A program made the position numbers and the translations under genes. The notes below the pieces were generated by a model that saw only the letters and a program-made list of their open reading frames with translations, was not told the DNA's origin and made no database searches. Positions 1-10,022 of a DNA stretch of 64,000 nt are shown here, in pieces (the first letter of the stretch is position 1; each line of letters opens with the position of its first letter). The DNA comes from Deltaproteobacteria bacterium (GTDB taxonomy: Bacteria > Desulfobacterota > Dissulfuribacteria > Dissulfuribacterales > QOAL01), in contig JAJRZR010000067.1 in NCBI GenBank assembly GCA_024275145.1, positions 1-64,000 on the forward strand, given 5' to 3'.

Positions 1-1
1 A

Positions 2-2065
2 ATAAGATTCAACGACAGATACAATGTAGCCTTCAAGGTAGAAACCCATAACAGCCCGTCTGCCCTTGACCCCTATGGCGGGGCACTTACTGGAATCGTT
101 GGCGTCAACCGCGATCCATTCGGAACCGGGATGGGGTCAAAACTTGTATTCAACACGGATGTATTCTGCTTTGGTCCCCCTGATTACTAAGGCCAACTCC
201 CCAGGGGCCTACTGCACCCAAAGCGGATCTTCGAAGGCGTACGCGAAGGCGTGGAACACGGTGGTAACCAGAGTGGGATACCCACTGTAAACGGCTCCAT
301 ACTGTTCGACGAACGTTACCTTGGCAAGCCCCTGGTGTTTTGCGGAACCGGCGGCATCATGCCCAATGAGGTCTGTGAAAAACCAGGCTATAGGAAGAAG
401 GCAAGGCCCTCTGACGCCATAGTCATGTGCGGGGGCCGGATAGGAAAGGACGGGATACACGGTGCCACCTTTTCTTCTGAAGAACTCCATGAAGGTTCAC
501 CCGCCACTGCCGTACAGATAGGCGATCCGATAACCCAAAAAAAGATGACTGACTTCCTGCTAAGAGCTAGAGACCTATGCCTCTACAATTCCATAACGGA
601 TAACGGCGCAGGTGGCCTTTCATCCTCGGTGGGTGAGATGGCACTGGAAGCAGGGGGTTTCGAACTTCACCTGGACCGGGCACCGCTCAAATATCCCGGG
701 CTACAACCCTGGGAAATACTCGTCTCCGAGGCCCAGGAACGTATGACCGTGGCCGTGCCTCAGGACAAACTCGAGGAATTCCTTGCGCTTTCAAAGAAGA
801 TGGACGTAGAGTCCACGGTCCTTGGTACCTTTACCGATACAGGCAAGTTTCATTGCCTCTATAATGGGAAGACAGTCGCATATCTGGACATGGATTTCGT
901 GCATGAAGGGGTACCAAGGCTCGAGCTGAAGGCCATATGGACAGAGCCTGCCCACAAGGAACCGACGATTCCCTGTCCCAAGGATCTCGGCAAGGAACTA
1001 AGAAGGATGCTTTCCAGATACAATGTGTGCAGTAAGGAATACGTCGTAAGGCAGTACGATCACGAGGTACAAGGCGGAAGCGTGGTCAAGCCCCTTACAG
1101 GCTCCGAGGACGACGGTCCAAGCGATGCGGCCGTATTCCGTCCAGACCTGGATTCCAGGCAGGGCCTGGTGGTCTCACACGGTATCTGCCCAAGATACAG
1201 CGACATTGACACGTATCATATGGTCTGCTGTGCAGTTGACGAAGCGGTGCGAAATGCCATAGCCGTAGGGGGAAGCCTTGAACAGATGGCCGGCCTTGAC
1301 AATTTTTGCTGGTGTGACCCGGTTCAATCCGAAAAGACCCCTGACGGCCACTATAAGCTGGCACAGCTTGTAAGGGCCAACCAGGCCTTGTATGATATAT
1401 GTACTACCTATGGGGTACCCTGCATCTCTGGAAAAGACAGCATGAAAAACGATGCGACCATTGGAGGGATAAAGATCTCTATTCCCCCTACCCTCCTTTT
1501 CTCCGTAATATCCAGGATCAATGACGTAACCAGGGCGGTCACCATGGACGTCAAGGCCCCTGGACACCTGGTTTATATACTGGGCACCACCTATCCTGAA
1601 CTCGGGGCGTCGGAATACTATAGGGCCCACGGACATATCGGAAGAAGCGTACCCAAGGTGAGGATGTATGAGGCTGTCAAGCGTTACCAGTGCCTTTGCA
1701 GGGCGATAGAACAAGGTCTTGTCGCCTCATGCCATGACTGTTCAGATGGTGGCCTGGGTGTGGCCATATCGGAGACTGCCTTTAGCGGCGGTCTGGGCGT
1801 GGATATCGATCTGTCAAAGGCCCCTTGTGAAGGTATCGATCGGGCCGACATACTGCTTTTCAGTGAGAGCCAGAGCCGCTTCGTAGTCACAGTGCGCCCT
1901 GAAGACATGCAGGCATTTGAAGAGGCGATGGGGGATACGGGATGGGCGCTTGCAGGCCAGGTTACAAAGGAGCCAACCGTAAGACTTACTTATAATGGGG
2001 AAACTATTCTCTGCGAACCATGCGATCTGTTAAAAAAGGCGTGGAAAAGGCCCCTGGCATGGTAG
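2..2065 (+). CDS. purL: Phosphoribosylformylglycinamidine synthase (PurL-type), 5' partial, interrupted by an in-frame TAA at 188-190
   Basis: The same frame reads [97 protein letters not shown]... up to the 604-aa ORF end. Typical PurL motifs ([33 protein letters not shown]). Confidence 0.9.
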
Positions 2066-2577
2066 ATCAGGGGGGACTCAGGGCAATACTTGAGGAAGAA
2101 GCGCTCATTATCCGCCATTCAGGGGAGATCCCTGAAGTGGCCCTGCATAGCAGCCTCTATTATCTTACTGCCGATCCAGACGGCCCAAGGCTACAACATC
2201 TGGCCCTGGATGACATAAGGCCTTTAAAGGAAGAGGTGCTCAGGCGCTATGAAAAGATATTGTTGAGGGATCTTGATCCAGGGAACCGGGATAAGCGGAT
2301 ATACAGAGGGCTTGCCAGAAGTTGCGTCAACTGGAAGCGACTAAAGAAATTTGCTGAAAAGGAAGGGCTGGACCTTTTACATATCCGGGAAAGGGCAGCT
2401 ACTGCCCTTGTGGGCTTCCTAGAACAAGAAGTAGAGGACGTGCGGTCCGGCAAAAGGTGCTCCTGCATAAACTGCGGATTCGACGAACTCTTGAATCTGG
2501 CAACAGACCTGGGGGTACGAATGGAAGACCTGCCCAAGGGTACCGAGAAACTCTGCGGAGAGAACAGGGCCAAATGA
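2059..2577 (+). CDS. Conserved hypothetical protein with a Cys-x2-Cys pair (CSCINCGF)
   Basis: ORF 2020-2577. Likely start [11 protein letters not shown] at 2059 overlaps the purL stop (ATGGTAG), and the ORF end overlaps the next gene (ATGA). Confidence 0.6.
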   Translation: MVDQGGLRAILEEEALIIRHSGEIPEVALHSSLYYLTADPDGPRLQHLALDDIRPLKEEVLRRYEKILLRDLDPGNRDKRIYRGLARSCVNWKRLKKFAEKEGLDLLHIRERAATALVGFLEQEVEDVRSGKRCSCINCGFDELLNLATDLGVRMEDLPKGTEKLCGENRAK

Positions 2578-3701
2578 TTTTCCCCCGCCCGGACAATGAT
2601 CCAGGTCAACCGAAGCGCAACACATCAAATGGAAGTAACAGGCTGGCCGATTTTCTTGCATTGGGCCTGGGTGGACTCATACTGGTCCTGGGGCTCAGAC
2701 TCTTCGCCCCATTTTTTGAACCTATCGCATGGGCCATTATACTGGCATTATTCTTTTATCCTATCAACGTCTGGTTGACCAGCCACCTCAGGATCACGCA
2801 TTCGATAGCTGCATTGGCCATGTGTGTGCTGATCATCCTATTTATTATCATACCGGTATTCGCCCTTCTTGGGAGCCTTACCACCGAGGTGCTCAGGGTG
2901 TACAATGAAATTCAAAATCATCTTCAATCAGGTGATTTTTCCGTACTGCCCGATCAAACGAAATACCCCTATCTCTACAAGTTGGCATCCAGGCTCTTTG
3001 AGACATTGAGGGCCAATGAGGCCACGGTCAAGGACACCATAATCGGTCTTTCAAAAAACATGGGGGAGTTCTTCCTCAGGCAGGGTACGGTGGTATTCAA
3101 AAATATTGCCAATGTAATATTCAGCGCGGCCCTCATGCTAGTGACCCTGTATTATCTATTCAGGGATGGTGAAAGGATGCTCGGTACCTTCAAGAGCCTC
3201 TTGCCCATGAAGGACCAGACGGTGGACAAATTTACACATCTTACTGCTGACGTACTGTCTGCCACCCTGTATGGCAACCTACTGACCGCGGCCATCCAGG
3301 GGGCCCTTGGGATATTCATTCTATGGATCCTTGGTTTTTCGGCCCCCCTTCTTTGGGGTATGATAATGGGGCTTGGCACATTCATACCTATGGTGGGAAC
3401 TGCCATAGTATGGGTACCTGCCACACTGTATCTTTTTTTAACGGGCCTATACCTAAAGGGCGCTATCCTTCTATCCTTCAGCGTACTCGTGATAAGCCAG
3501 ATAGATTATTTCCTGCGCCCCTATTTCATCAGCGGCAAGACGCAACTGCACAGCCTGTTCCTGTTCTTCAGCATCCTGGGAGGGCTCCAGACCTTTGGCT
3601 TCCTGGGCCTGATATTGGGCCCCATATTGATCGCACTGTGCGTTTCCATCCTTGAAATCTACAAGATGAACCTCCTTGGTAGGACGAGACAAAATGGGTA
3701 A
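2574..3701 (+). CDS. AI-2E family transporter (PerM/YdiK-like) multi-TM protein
   Basis: Long hydrophobic segments; pattern ...GALGIFILWILGFSAPLLWGMIMGLGTFIPMVGTAIVWVPATLYLFLTG... typical of AI-2E/UPF0118. Start MIFPRPDN at 2574. Confidence 0.8.
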   Translation: MIFPRPDNDPGQPKRNTSNGSNRLADFLALGLGGLILVLGLRLFAPFFEPIAWAIILALFFYPINVWLTSHLRITHSIAALAMCVLIILFIIIPVFALLGSLTTEVLRVYNEIQNHLQSGDFSVLPDQTKYPYLYKLASRLFETLRANEATVKDTIIGLSKNMGEFFLRQGTVVFKNIANVIFSAALMLVTLYYLFRDGERMLGTFKSLLPMKDQTVDKFTHLTADVLSATLYGNLLTAAIQGALGIFILWILGFSAPLLWGMIMGLGTFIPMVGTAIVWVPATLYLFLTGLYLKGAILLSFSVLVISQIDYFLRPYFISGKTQLHSLFLFFSILGGLQTFGFLGLILGPILIALCVSILEIYKMNLLGRTRQNG

Positions 3702-4602
3702 GGGATGCTACCTAAGGCTGCTGGAAAACGGTGAACTTGGGAAAAGGGTCAAAGAGGCATCCAAACGCCTCAGCTCCTGCAATCTGTGCCCCCATGAATG
3801 CGGCGTTGATCGAACCAAAGGGGAAAAAGGATTCTGCCAGGCAGGGAGCCAGGCCAGGATTGCAAACTATGGGGCCCACTTCGGGGAAGAACCACCACTT
3901 GTGGGCAAACGCGGCTCTGGCACGGTCTTCTTTTCCTGGTGTAATATGAGATGTGTATTTTGCCAAAACTATGATATAAGCCATCAAGGTTCGGGATTTG
4001 ACGTGACAGCAGAATTTTTGGCCTTTTGTTTTCTCTCCCTTCAGGAAGGTGGCTGTCACAACATCAACCTGGTGACGCCTTCACACATGATCCCCCAGAT
4101 ACTAAAGGCGCTGCTTCTGGCGGCATCCGAGGGACTTTCCATTCCACTGGTATACAATACCGGCGGCTATGACAGCCTGGAGACGTTGAAACTCATAGAT
4201 GGTATAGTGGATATCTATATGCCTGACTTCAAATACTGGGATGAGGCTACAGCCAGGCGCCTCTCCAAGGTAAAAGGTTATCCAGGGATAGCAAGGCAGG
4301 CCCTGCGCGAGATGCACAGGCAGGTAGGCATATTAAGGCTTGATGAAAACGGCATAGCCCAAAGGGGGCTCCTTGTAAGACACCTTGTGCTTCCGGAAGG
4401 CCTTGCTGGCACCAGGGATGTACTCGACTTTATCTCCAAGGAGATCTCCCCGAAAACCTGTGTAAATATTATGGATCAATACAGGCCCTGCGGCATGGCC
4501 TCAAAGTACCCCCCCCTTGACAGAAGGATTACCAGGCAGGAATATCTCGATGCGCTTGAAGAGGCCAGAAAGGCAGGACTAAAGAGGCTCGCGGAGTTTT
4601 AG
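3694..4602 (+). CDS. Radical SAM protein, PflA-like (4Fe-4S)
   Basis: CNLCPHECGVDR...GFCQAG plus the radical SAM motif CNMRCVFCQNYDISH and VYNTGGYDS. Confidence 0.85.
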   Translation: MGKGCYLRLLENGELGKRVKEASKRLSSCNLCPHECGVDRTKGEKGFCQAGSQARIANYGAHFGEEPPLVGKRGSGTVFFSWCNMRCVFCQNYDISHQGSGFDVTAEFLAFCFLSLQEGGCHNINLVTPSHMIPQILKALLLAASEGLSIPLVYNTGGYDSLETLKLIDGIVDIYMPDFKYWDEATARRLSKVKGYPGIARQALREMHRQVGILRLDENGIAQRGLLVRHLVLPEGLAGTRDVLDFISKEISPKTCVNIMDQYRPCGMASKYPPLDRRITRQEYLDALEEARKAGLKRLAEF

Positions 4603-4609
4603 TCGTGGT

Positions 4610-5239
4610 ATGGGACGGCTCTTTGCTATAGGAGATATACACGGATGCCTGGATAAGCTTGATAATCTCTTGAAGCAGATCCGGGTTGACTGGGGAAGGG
4701 ACAAGGTTGTATTCCTGGGAGATTATATAGATCGGGGACCTGATCCCAAAGGGGTAATCCAACGGATCATGGATCTCAAGGCCTTCTGGCCCGATTCCAT
4801 TATCACACTCAAGGGCAACCACGAAGAGATGTTTCTTTCGTATCTGGCCCAGGAAGACTATGGACCATTCATTTCCCAGGGTGGAAATAAAACCATAGAA
4901 AGCTATTACGACGAGAATGGAGATTTTTTCTGCCCACCTGCCCATATTGATTTCCTGCAAGGCCTTGTCCCGTTCTTTACCACGGAACACTTTATCTTTG
5001 TCCATGCAGGCCTGCGACCAGGAATTCCCCTGGAGGAACAAGAGGTCGAAGACCTTCTCTGGATCAGGTCGGAGTTCATAAATTCATCCTATGACTGGGG
5101 ACGACGCATTATCTTTGGACATACCCCATTCAATTCCCCATTGATCCAGAAAAACAAGGTGGGTATCGATACAGGCGCTGTATATGGAGGCAGGCTCACC
5201 TGTCTGGTACTTCCTGATTTCGATTTCATTTTTTCCTGA
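4610..5239 (+). CDS. Calcineurin-like metallophosphoesterase / serine-threonine phosphatase
   Basis: GDIHGCLDKL, GDYIDRGPDPKGV, LKGNHEEM, FGHTPF motifs. Confidence 0.88.
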   Translation: MGRLFAIGDIHGCLDKLDNLLKQIRVDWGRDKVVFLGDYIDRGPDPKGVIQRIMDLKAFWPDSIITLKGNHEEMFLSYLAQEDYGPFISQGGNKTIESYYDENGDFFCPPAHIDFLQGLVPFFTTEHFIFVHAGLRPGIPLEEQEVEDLLWIRSEFINSSYDWGRRIIFGHTPFNSPLIQKNKVGIDTGAVYGGRLTCLVLPDFDFIFS

Positions 5240-5292
5240 ATCGCAGATGGAAACAGGCGCTATACAAACCCCAAAAAGGATTCATCAGCGAT

Positions 5293-5721
5293 ATGGCACG
5301 ATCCAAAAAAAATAACCATAAAAGCCGGCTCGAAAGGGCATTGGAAGACCCAAAACTGAGGAAACAATACCTGAAGGAGGTCGAAAAGTTGTTCCAGGGC
5401 CCAAAAGGCAGGCCAGGGCATGACAAGGACCTCCAGGCCCTTCACAGGGCCTATGGCACCGCAAGCTTTGAAAAGAAACTGAAGAACTACATAAACACCT
5501 ACGGCCTGCCCGACGACTGGAGTATCCTCTTGCTGCTTCTCGATTCAAGGTTGGAACCTGATATCGTATGCAAGGCTATAGAGGCCCTATGCAACATGTC
5601 AAAGGAAAGGTCCACACAGGAAAAAAAGGGACTCAAGAGCAAATTAAAAGTGCTCAGCCTTACGAGCAAATCCCCCTTGATATGCGAGGCTGCTGAATCG
5701 GGTCTCAAGGCCTTGGGATGA
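5293..5721 (+). CDS. Hypothetical protein, basic N-terminus, helical
   Basis: 142-aa ORF fitting tightly between two same-strand genes; family not recognised. Confidence 0.55.
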   Translation: MARSKKNNHKSRLERALEDPKLRKQYLKEVEKLFQGPKGRPGHDKDLQALHRAYGTASFEKKLKNYINTYGLPDDWSILLLLLDSRLEPDIVCKAIEALCNMSKERSTQEKKGLKSKLKVLSLTSKSPLICEAAESGLKALG

Positions 5722-5737
5722 GGCTGGTGAATTACGC

Positions 5738-6646
5738 ATGGGATCCCCCCGTTTCCATACGTGGCAGCAACTGTTGGACGACTATCTTGCCTATCTGTCC
5801 ATAGAAAGAGGAGCAAGTGACAACACCATGGAATGTTACAGCCATGACCTTGCAGGCCTCATGGAATTCATGGAAAGGGCTACCATAAACTCCCCTGACG
5901 AAATCCGCCCAAGACATATTCTAAGGTGGCTCAAGGAGCTGAGAGACAGTGGCCTGTGTCCTGCAACTACCGCGAGGAAACTTTCAGCTGCAAGGGGATT
6001 CTTCAGATTCCTGGTGGAGCAACATGGGCTAAAGGCCACCCCTACGGCGGTGATATCGAATCCGTCAACCGGCCAACGCCTCCCGACGGTGCTTTCGGTT
6101 GCCGAGGTAGAACGCCTGCTGGACCAGCCCGATGTATCCAAGGCATCCGGGCTCAGGGACAGGGCCATGCTGGAGACCATGTATGCCTGCGGCCTTAGGG
6201 CCTCGGAAACCGTCAAACTGGCCCTGGGACAAGTAGACAGAAGACTCGGCTATCTAAGGATCCTCGGCAAGGGCGACAAGGAACGTATAGTGCCCATGGG
6301 GAAGACTGCACTCTATTGGTTAGACAGGTATATCAAGGATGGACGGGGAAAGATCCTCGGGAAAAAGGCCAGTAATTTCGTATTTCCCGGCCGCTCTGGT
6401 ATCCCCCTTTCCAGGCAAAGGCTCTGGCAGATAATAAAAAAATATGCCCTCATGGCAGGACTCAAGGCCATATACCCCCATGTCCTCAGGCATTCGTTTG
6501 CCACGCACCTGCTGGAGGGAGGGGCAGACCTCAGATCGGTCCAGATGCTCCTTGGTCACAGCGATATAAGCACTACCCAGATATATACCCACCTGGACAT
6601 TCGCCACCTGAGAATGATCCATAAAAAATTTCATCCAAGGGGATAG
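5738..6646 (+). CDS. xerD: Tyrosine recombinase XerD/XerC
   Basis: N-terminal SAM-like domain; R..HxxR..H..Y catalytic pattern (YACGLRASE, HVLRHSFATHLLEGGADLRSVQMLLGHSDISTTQIYTH). Confidence 0.9.
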   Translation: MGSPRFHTWQQLLDDYLAYLSIERGASDNTMECYSHDLAGLMEFMERATINSPDEIRPRHILRWLKELRDSGLCPATTARKLSAARGFFRFLVEQHGLKATPTAVISNPSTGQRLPTVLSVAEVERLLDQPDVSKASGLRDRAMLETMYACGLRASETVKLALGQVDRRLGYLRILGKGDKERIVPMGKTALYWLDRYIKDGRGKILGKKASNFVFPGRSGIPLSRQRLWQIIKKYALMAGLKAIYPHVLRHSFATHLLEGGADLRSVQMLLGHSDISTTQIYTHLDIRHLRMIHKKFHPRG

Positions 6647-6723
6647 GCTGGCTGTCTATTTTTCTCTCCACGCCAATGGAATAGAGGGAACCGATACCAG
6701 GTAAAAATCGTTACTATCAAGAT

Positions 6724-9700
6724 ATGACATCAAAACAGAAAAATTCACCATCAATATATTCATGGACCTCCAGGCTGAGACAATCGTTCCTACCGATAAT
6801 CAGGCAACGTGGCAATCGCTATGCCAATGGCGGAAGGGTGAACCTCCTGGAGGCCTCCTCAAAGACCATCAAGGCAAAGGTGAGCGGTACCATTGATTAT
6901 CATGTACTCATAGAGGAAAAGAGCGATTCAGACGGTGAGGTGATAATCTCATGTACCTGCCCCTTTTTCAGGCAAGGCTACCCTTGCAAGCACCTGTGGG
7001 CCGCAGCGGTCGAGGCGGACAGAAGGCCGAAGGGTGTACAGGGTACGAACAAAACCAGGCATAGGACCCCTGGCAAGAAGAGAAAAGACAGAAGAATCCA
7101 CTGGCAGGGGCTCTTCAGCGATGATTTCTGGAACGACATGGCATCGTTCCCGTGGTCCCAAGGGCCAGGTGGCTTTATCCTGTCCTACGAACTGGCGGTT
7201 ACGTCCTCGGAGATAAGTATATGGGCCTTTGAACAATATATTAAAAAGGATGGCCGACCTGGAAGACGCATAAAACCCAGGGCCGAGACACTGGAACATA
7301 AGGATCTTCCCGTACAGGACCGCATGATATTCGCCATACTGGACGAGGCATTCCGCAAAAATGCGCACGGCTACAGCTACTGGCATACCAAGTCTACGGA
7401 TTACCGCCATATCCCATTGACATCGAGGGACCTGGAGGCCTTGCTTCCACTCCTTGCAGAGACCGAAAGGTGCAGGCTCATGAACCACGAGTCGGAATGC
7501 GTTGCCGACCCGCTCAGGATGGGGCAGCCTCTGGACGCAACAATCCGATTCGATGGCCACGAATTCCGCAAAAAAAAGAAAAGGGCTGTAAAACTCACTC
7601 CCATAATCCTGGTGGGAGTGGCCACGGAAATCGCACCAAAGGACCTGGAGATACTTTTCCATACCCGGCCCCTCATGTTTGTATACCATCAACGGCTCTA
7701 TCGCCTGCGTGGCCCGAGATACTCGTGGCTGTCCTCCCTGATGGAGGCCGACAGGATCGAGGTACCAATCAAGAACTTGCCCGACCTCATTACGAAAACC
7801 CAGGAAGTAGAAGGTATGCCAGAGGTCAAACTGCCCGAAAAGTTGGCCCCGAAAGAGGTCACAGATGCCGAGCCAATCCCTATACTGAGAATCGACCTTG
7901 ATGAAGGCCTGGTAAAGGGAGTATTACTCATGGACTACAACGGCCTTGAGATCGAAGGGGATGACAGACGTTCCACCATACTGGACCCGGATAAGTGGAT
8001 CAGGATAACACGCAATTTCCAGGCAGAACGCGCACACGTGGACTTGTTGGAGAGGGCGGGGTTTTCCAGGCAGAAAGATCTGTTATTTTCCAGGAACATA
8101 AAAGGTGCCGCGGACGCCCTGTCAGGACTTACGGCTGCCGGATTCAGGATAGAGGCCAGGGACAAAAAGACTATACGTGGTGGCAAGGCAACGAGTTTCT
8201 CTGTCTCATCCGGCATGGACTGGTTCGATCTCGAGGGCAGCATTGACTTCGACGGGCAGAGCGTACCGCTTCCAAGGGCGGTGAGGGCCTATCTCAGGGG
8301 TGAACGTACTATCCGCCTGGGGGATGGCAGTGTAGGATTACTGCCGGAGGATTGGCTCTCCAAGAACCTTGCACTCCTGGAGCTAGGCAAGAGGGTAAAG
8401 GGGAAAAAGAATAAGCTGAGATATCCTTCAGGCCAGGCCCTTCTGCTAGACTCCCTACTCCAGGAAAACCCGGTGAAATCTATCGACCAGCGGTTCTTGG
8501 AATTGAAGGATGCCCTGAAAAACTTTGAAGGGATAGAAAAGTATCCGGCGCCAAAGGATTTTGTAGGGAAACTCCGGCGGTATCAGGAGGCATCCCTTGG
8601 ATGGTTCAGGTTCCTGGAACGATTCGGCTTTGGCGGGGTACTTGCCGATGACATGGGGCTTGGCAAAACGGTGCAACTGCTGGCATGGCTTGCAGGCCAT
8701 CCTGGAAGACGTCCTGGAAGCCCATCCCTCGTGATTGCCCCCACCACGTTGATCTTTAACTGGCTGAACGAGGCAACAAGGTTTACCCCAAGATTGAGGG
8801 TAACCTCCTATTCCGGAGGCGACAGACACATCATCCTGGAAGATGTATCGAAATTCGACATTATACTGACCACCTACGGGCTCTTGCGAAGAGATATCAC
8901 TAGACTCAAGGATATAAAGTTCAACTATGTCATACTTGATGAAAGCCAGGCGATAAAAAATCCTGACTCACAGACGGCGAAGGCTGCACGCTTGCTAAAT
9001 GCAGCACACCGACTGTGTCTCACAGGCACCCCGCTTGAAAACCACGTGGGAGAGCTGTGGTCACAGATGGAATTTTTGAACCCAGGCCTGCTTGGTTCAA
9101 AGGCAGTATTCGAACGGCGCTTTGCCAAACCAATCTCCCAGGATCAGAAAGATGCCGCATCCATATTGAAGGATATCGTAAAACCGTTCATCCTGCGCCG
9201 GACCAAGCAGATGGTAGCAAAGGACCTGCCAGAAAAGATGGAGCAGATCATACGCTGCCCAATGACCGAGGAGCAGGCCAGGATCTACCGACAACTCAGG
9301 GATCACTACCGTTCATCACTTTTCAATGGTTCTGGCAAAAAATCCGCTGGAAAGACAAAGTTCAAGATCCTGGAAGGGCTATTGAGGCTGAGGCAGGCGG
9401 CCAACCATCCTGCGCTGGTGGGGCAGCAGGATATCACCTCTGGCAAGCTCGTAGAGCTTGTGACACTCATAGATGAGGCGGTGTCAGGGGGACACAAGGC
9501 CCTGGTCTTCTCCCAATTCACCAAGATGTTGAGACTCATACGAGACGTGCTTGAAGAACGTTCCATTACATATGAATATCTGGATGGGCGCACCCCTCTG
9601 GCAAAAAGGGAGATGAAGGTACGCAATTTCCAGGAAAGGGATGACATAAGCCTCTTTCTGATAAGCCTAAAGGCCGGCGGAGTAGGACTCAACCTGACCG

Positions 9701-9951
9701 CGGCCGACTACGTATTCCTGGTGGATCCCTGGTGGAATCCGGCGGTTGAATCCCAGGCTGTTGACAGAACTCACAGGATAGGACAGGACAAGAAGGTCTT
9801 CACGTATCGGTTCATTACCGTAGATTCAGTAGAGGAAAAGGTGTTGGCCTTGCAAAAAAAGAAGCAGGAATTGGTAAGCTCCATACTGACTGGGAGCAAG
9901 GATATGCTCCGGAACCTTACGGCCTCTGATCTAGAGTTGCTGTTCTCATAA
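6724..9951 (+). CDS. SNF2-family (SWI/SNF) helicase with N-terminal SWIM zinc finger
   Basis: SWIM motif CTCPFFRQGYPCKHLWAA; LADDMGLGKTVQLLAWL, DESQAIKN, LTGTPLENHVGELWSQMEFLNPGLLG, DPWWNPAVESQAVDRTHRIGQ. Confidence 0.93.
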   Translation: MTSKQKNSPSIYSWTSRLRQSFLPIIRQRGNRYANGGRVNLLEASSKTIKAKVSGTIDYHVLIEEKSDSDGEVIISCTCPFFRQGYPCKHLWAAAVEADRRPKGVQGTNKTRHRTPGKKRKDRRIHWQGLFSDDFWNDMASFPWSQGPGGFILSYELAVTSSEISIWAFEQYIKKDGRPGRRIKPRAETLEHKDLPVQDRMIFAILDEAFRKNAHGYSYWHTKSTDYRHIPLTSRDLEALLPLLAETERCRLMNHESECVADPLRMGQPLDATIRFDGHEFRKKKKRAVKLTPIILVGVATEIAPKDLEILFHTRPLMFVYHQRLYRLRGPRYSWLSSLMEADRIEVPIKNLPDLITKTQEVEGMPEVKLPEKLAPKEVTDAEPIPILRIDLDEGLVKGVLLMDYNGLEIEGDDRRSTILDPDKWIRITRNFQAERAHVDLLERAGFSRQKDLLFSRNIKGAADALSGLTAAGFRIEARDKKTIRGGKATSFSVSSGMDWFDLEGSIDFDGQSVPLPRAVRAYLRGERTIRLGDGSVGLLPEDWLSKNLALLELGKRVKGKKNKLRYPSGQALLLDSLLQENPVKSIDQRFLELKDALKNFEGIEKYPAPKDFVGKLRRYQEASLGWFRFLERFGFGGVLADDMGLGKTVQLLAWLAGHPGRRPGSPSLVIAPTTLIFNWLNEATRFTPRLRVTSYSGGDRHIILEDVSKFDIILTTYGLLRRDITRLKDIKFNYVILDESQAIKNPDSQTAKAARLLNAAHRLCLTGTPLENHVGELWSQMEFLNPGLLGSKAVFERRFAKPISQDQKDAASILKDIVKPFILRRTKQMVAKDLPEKMEQIIRCPMTEEQARIYRQLRDHYRSSLFNGSGKKSAGKTKFKILEGLLRLRQAANHPALVGQQDITSGKLVELVTLIDEAVSGGHKALVFSQFTKMLRLIRDVLEERSITYEYLDGRTPLAKREMKVRNFQERDDISLFLISLKAGGVGLNLTAADYVFLVDPWWNPAVESQAVDRTHRIGQDKKVFTYRFITVDSVEEKVLALQKKKQELVSSILTGSKDMLRNLTASDLELLFS

Positions 9952-10022
9952 CAAAGGCCCGTGTCGGAAGCAGCGGGAGAGATCAAGGGCTTGTCTGATA
10001 AACACAGTGCCAGATCCTATTG

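Noticed and set aside
1175-1714. 179-aa minus-strand ORF
   Set aside because: Antisense to purL; shadow ORF.
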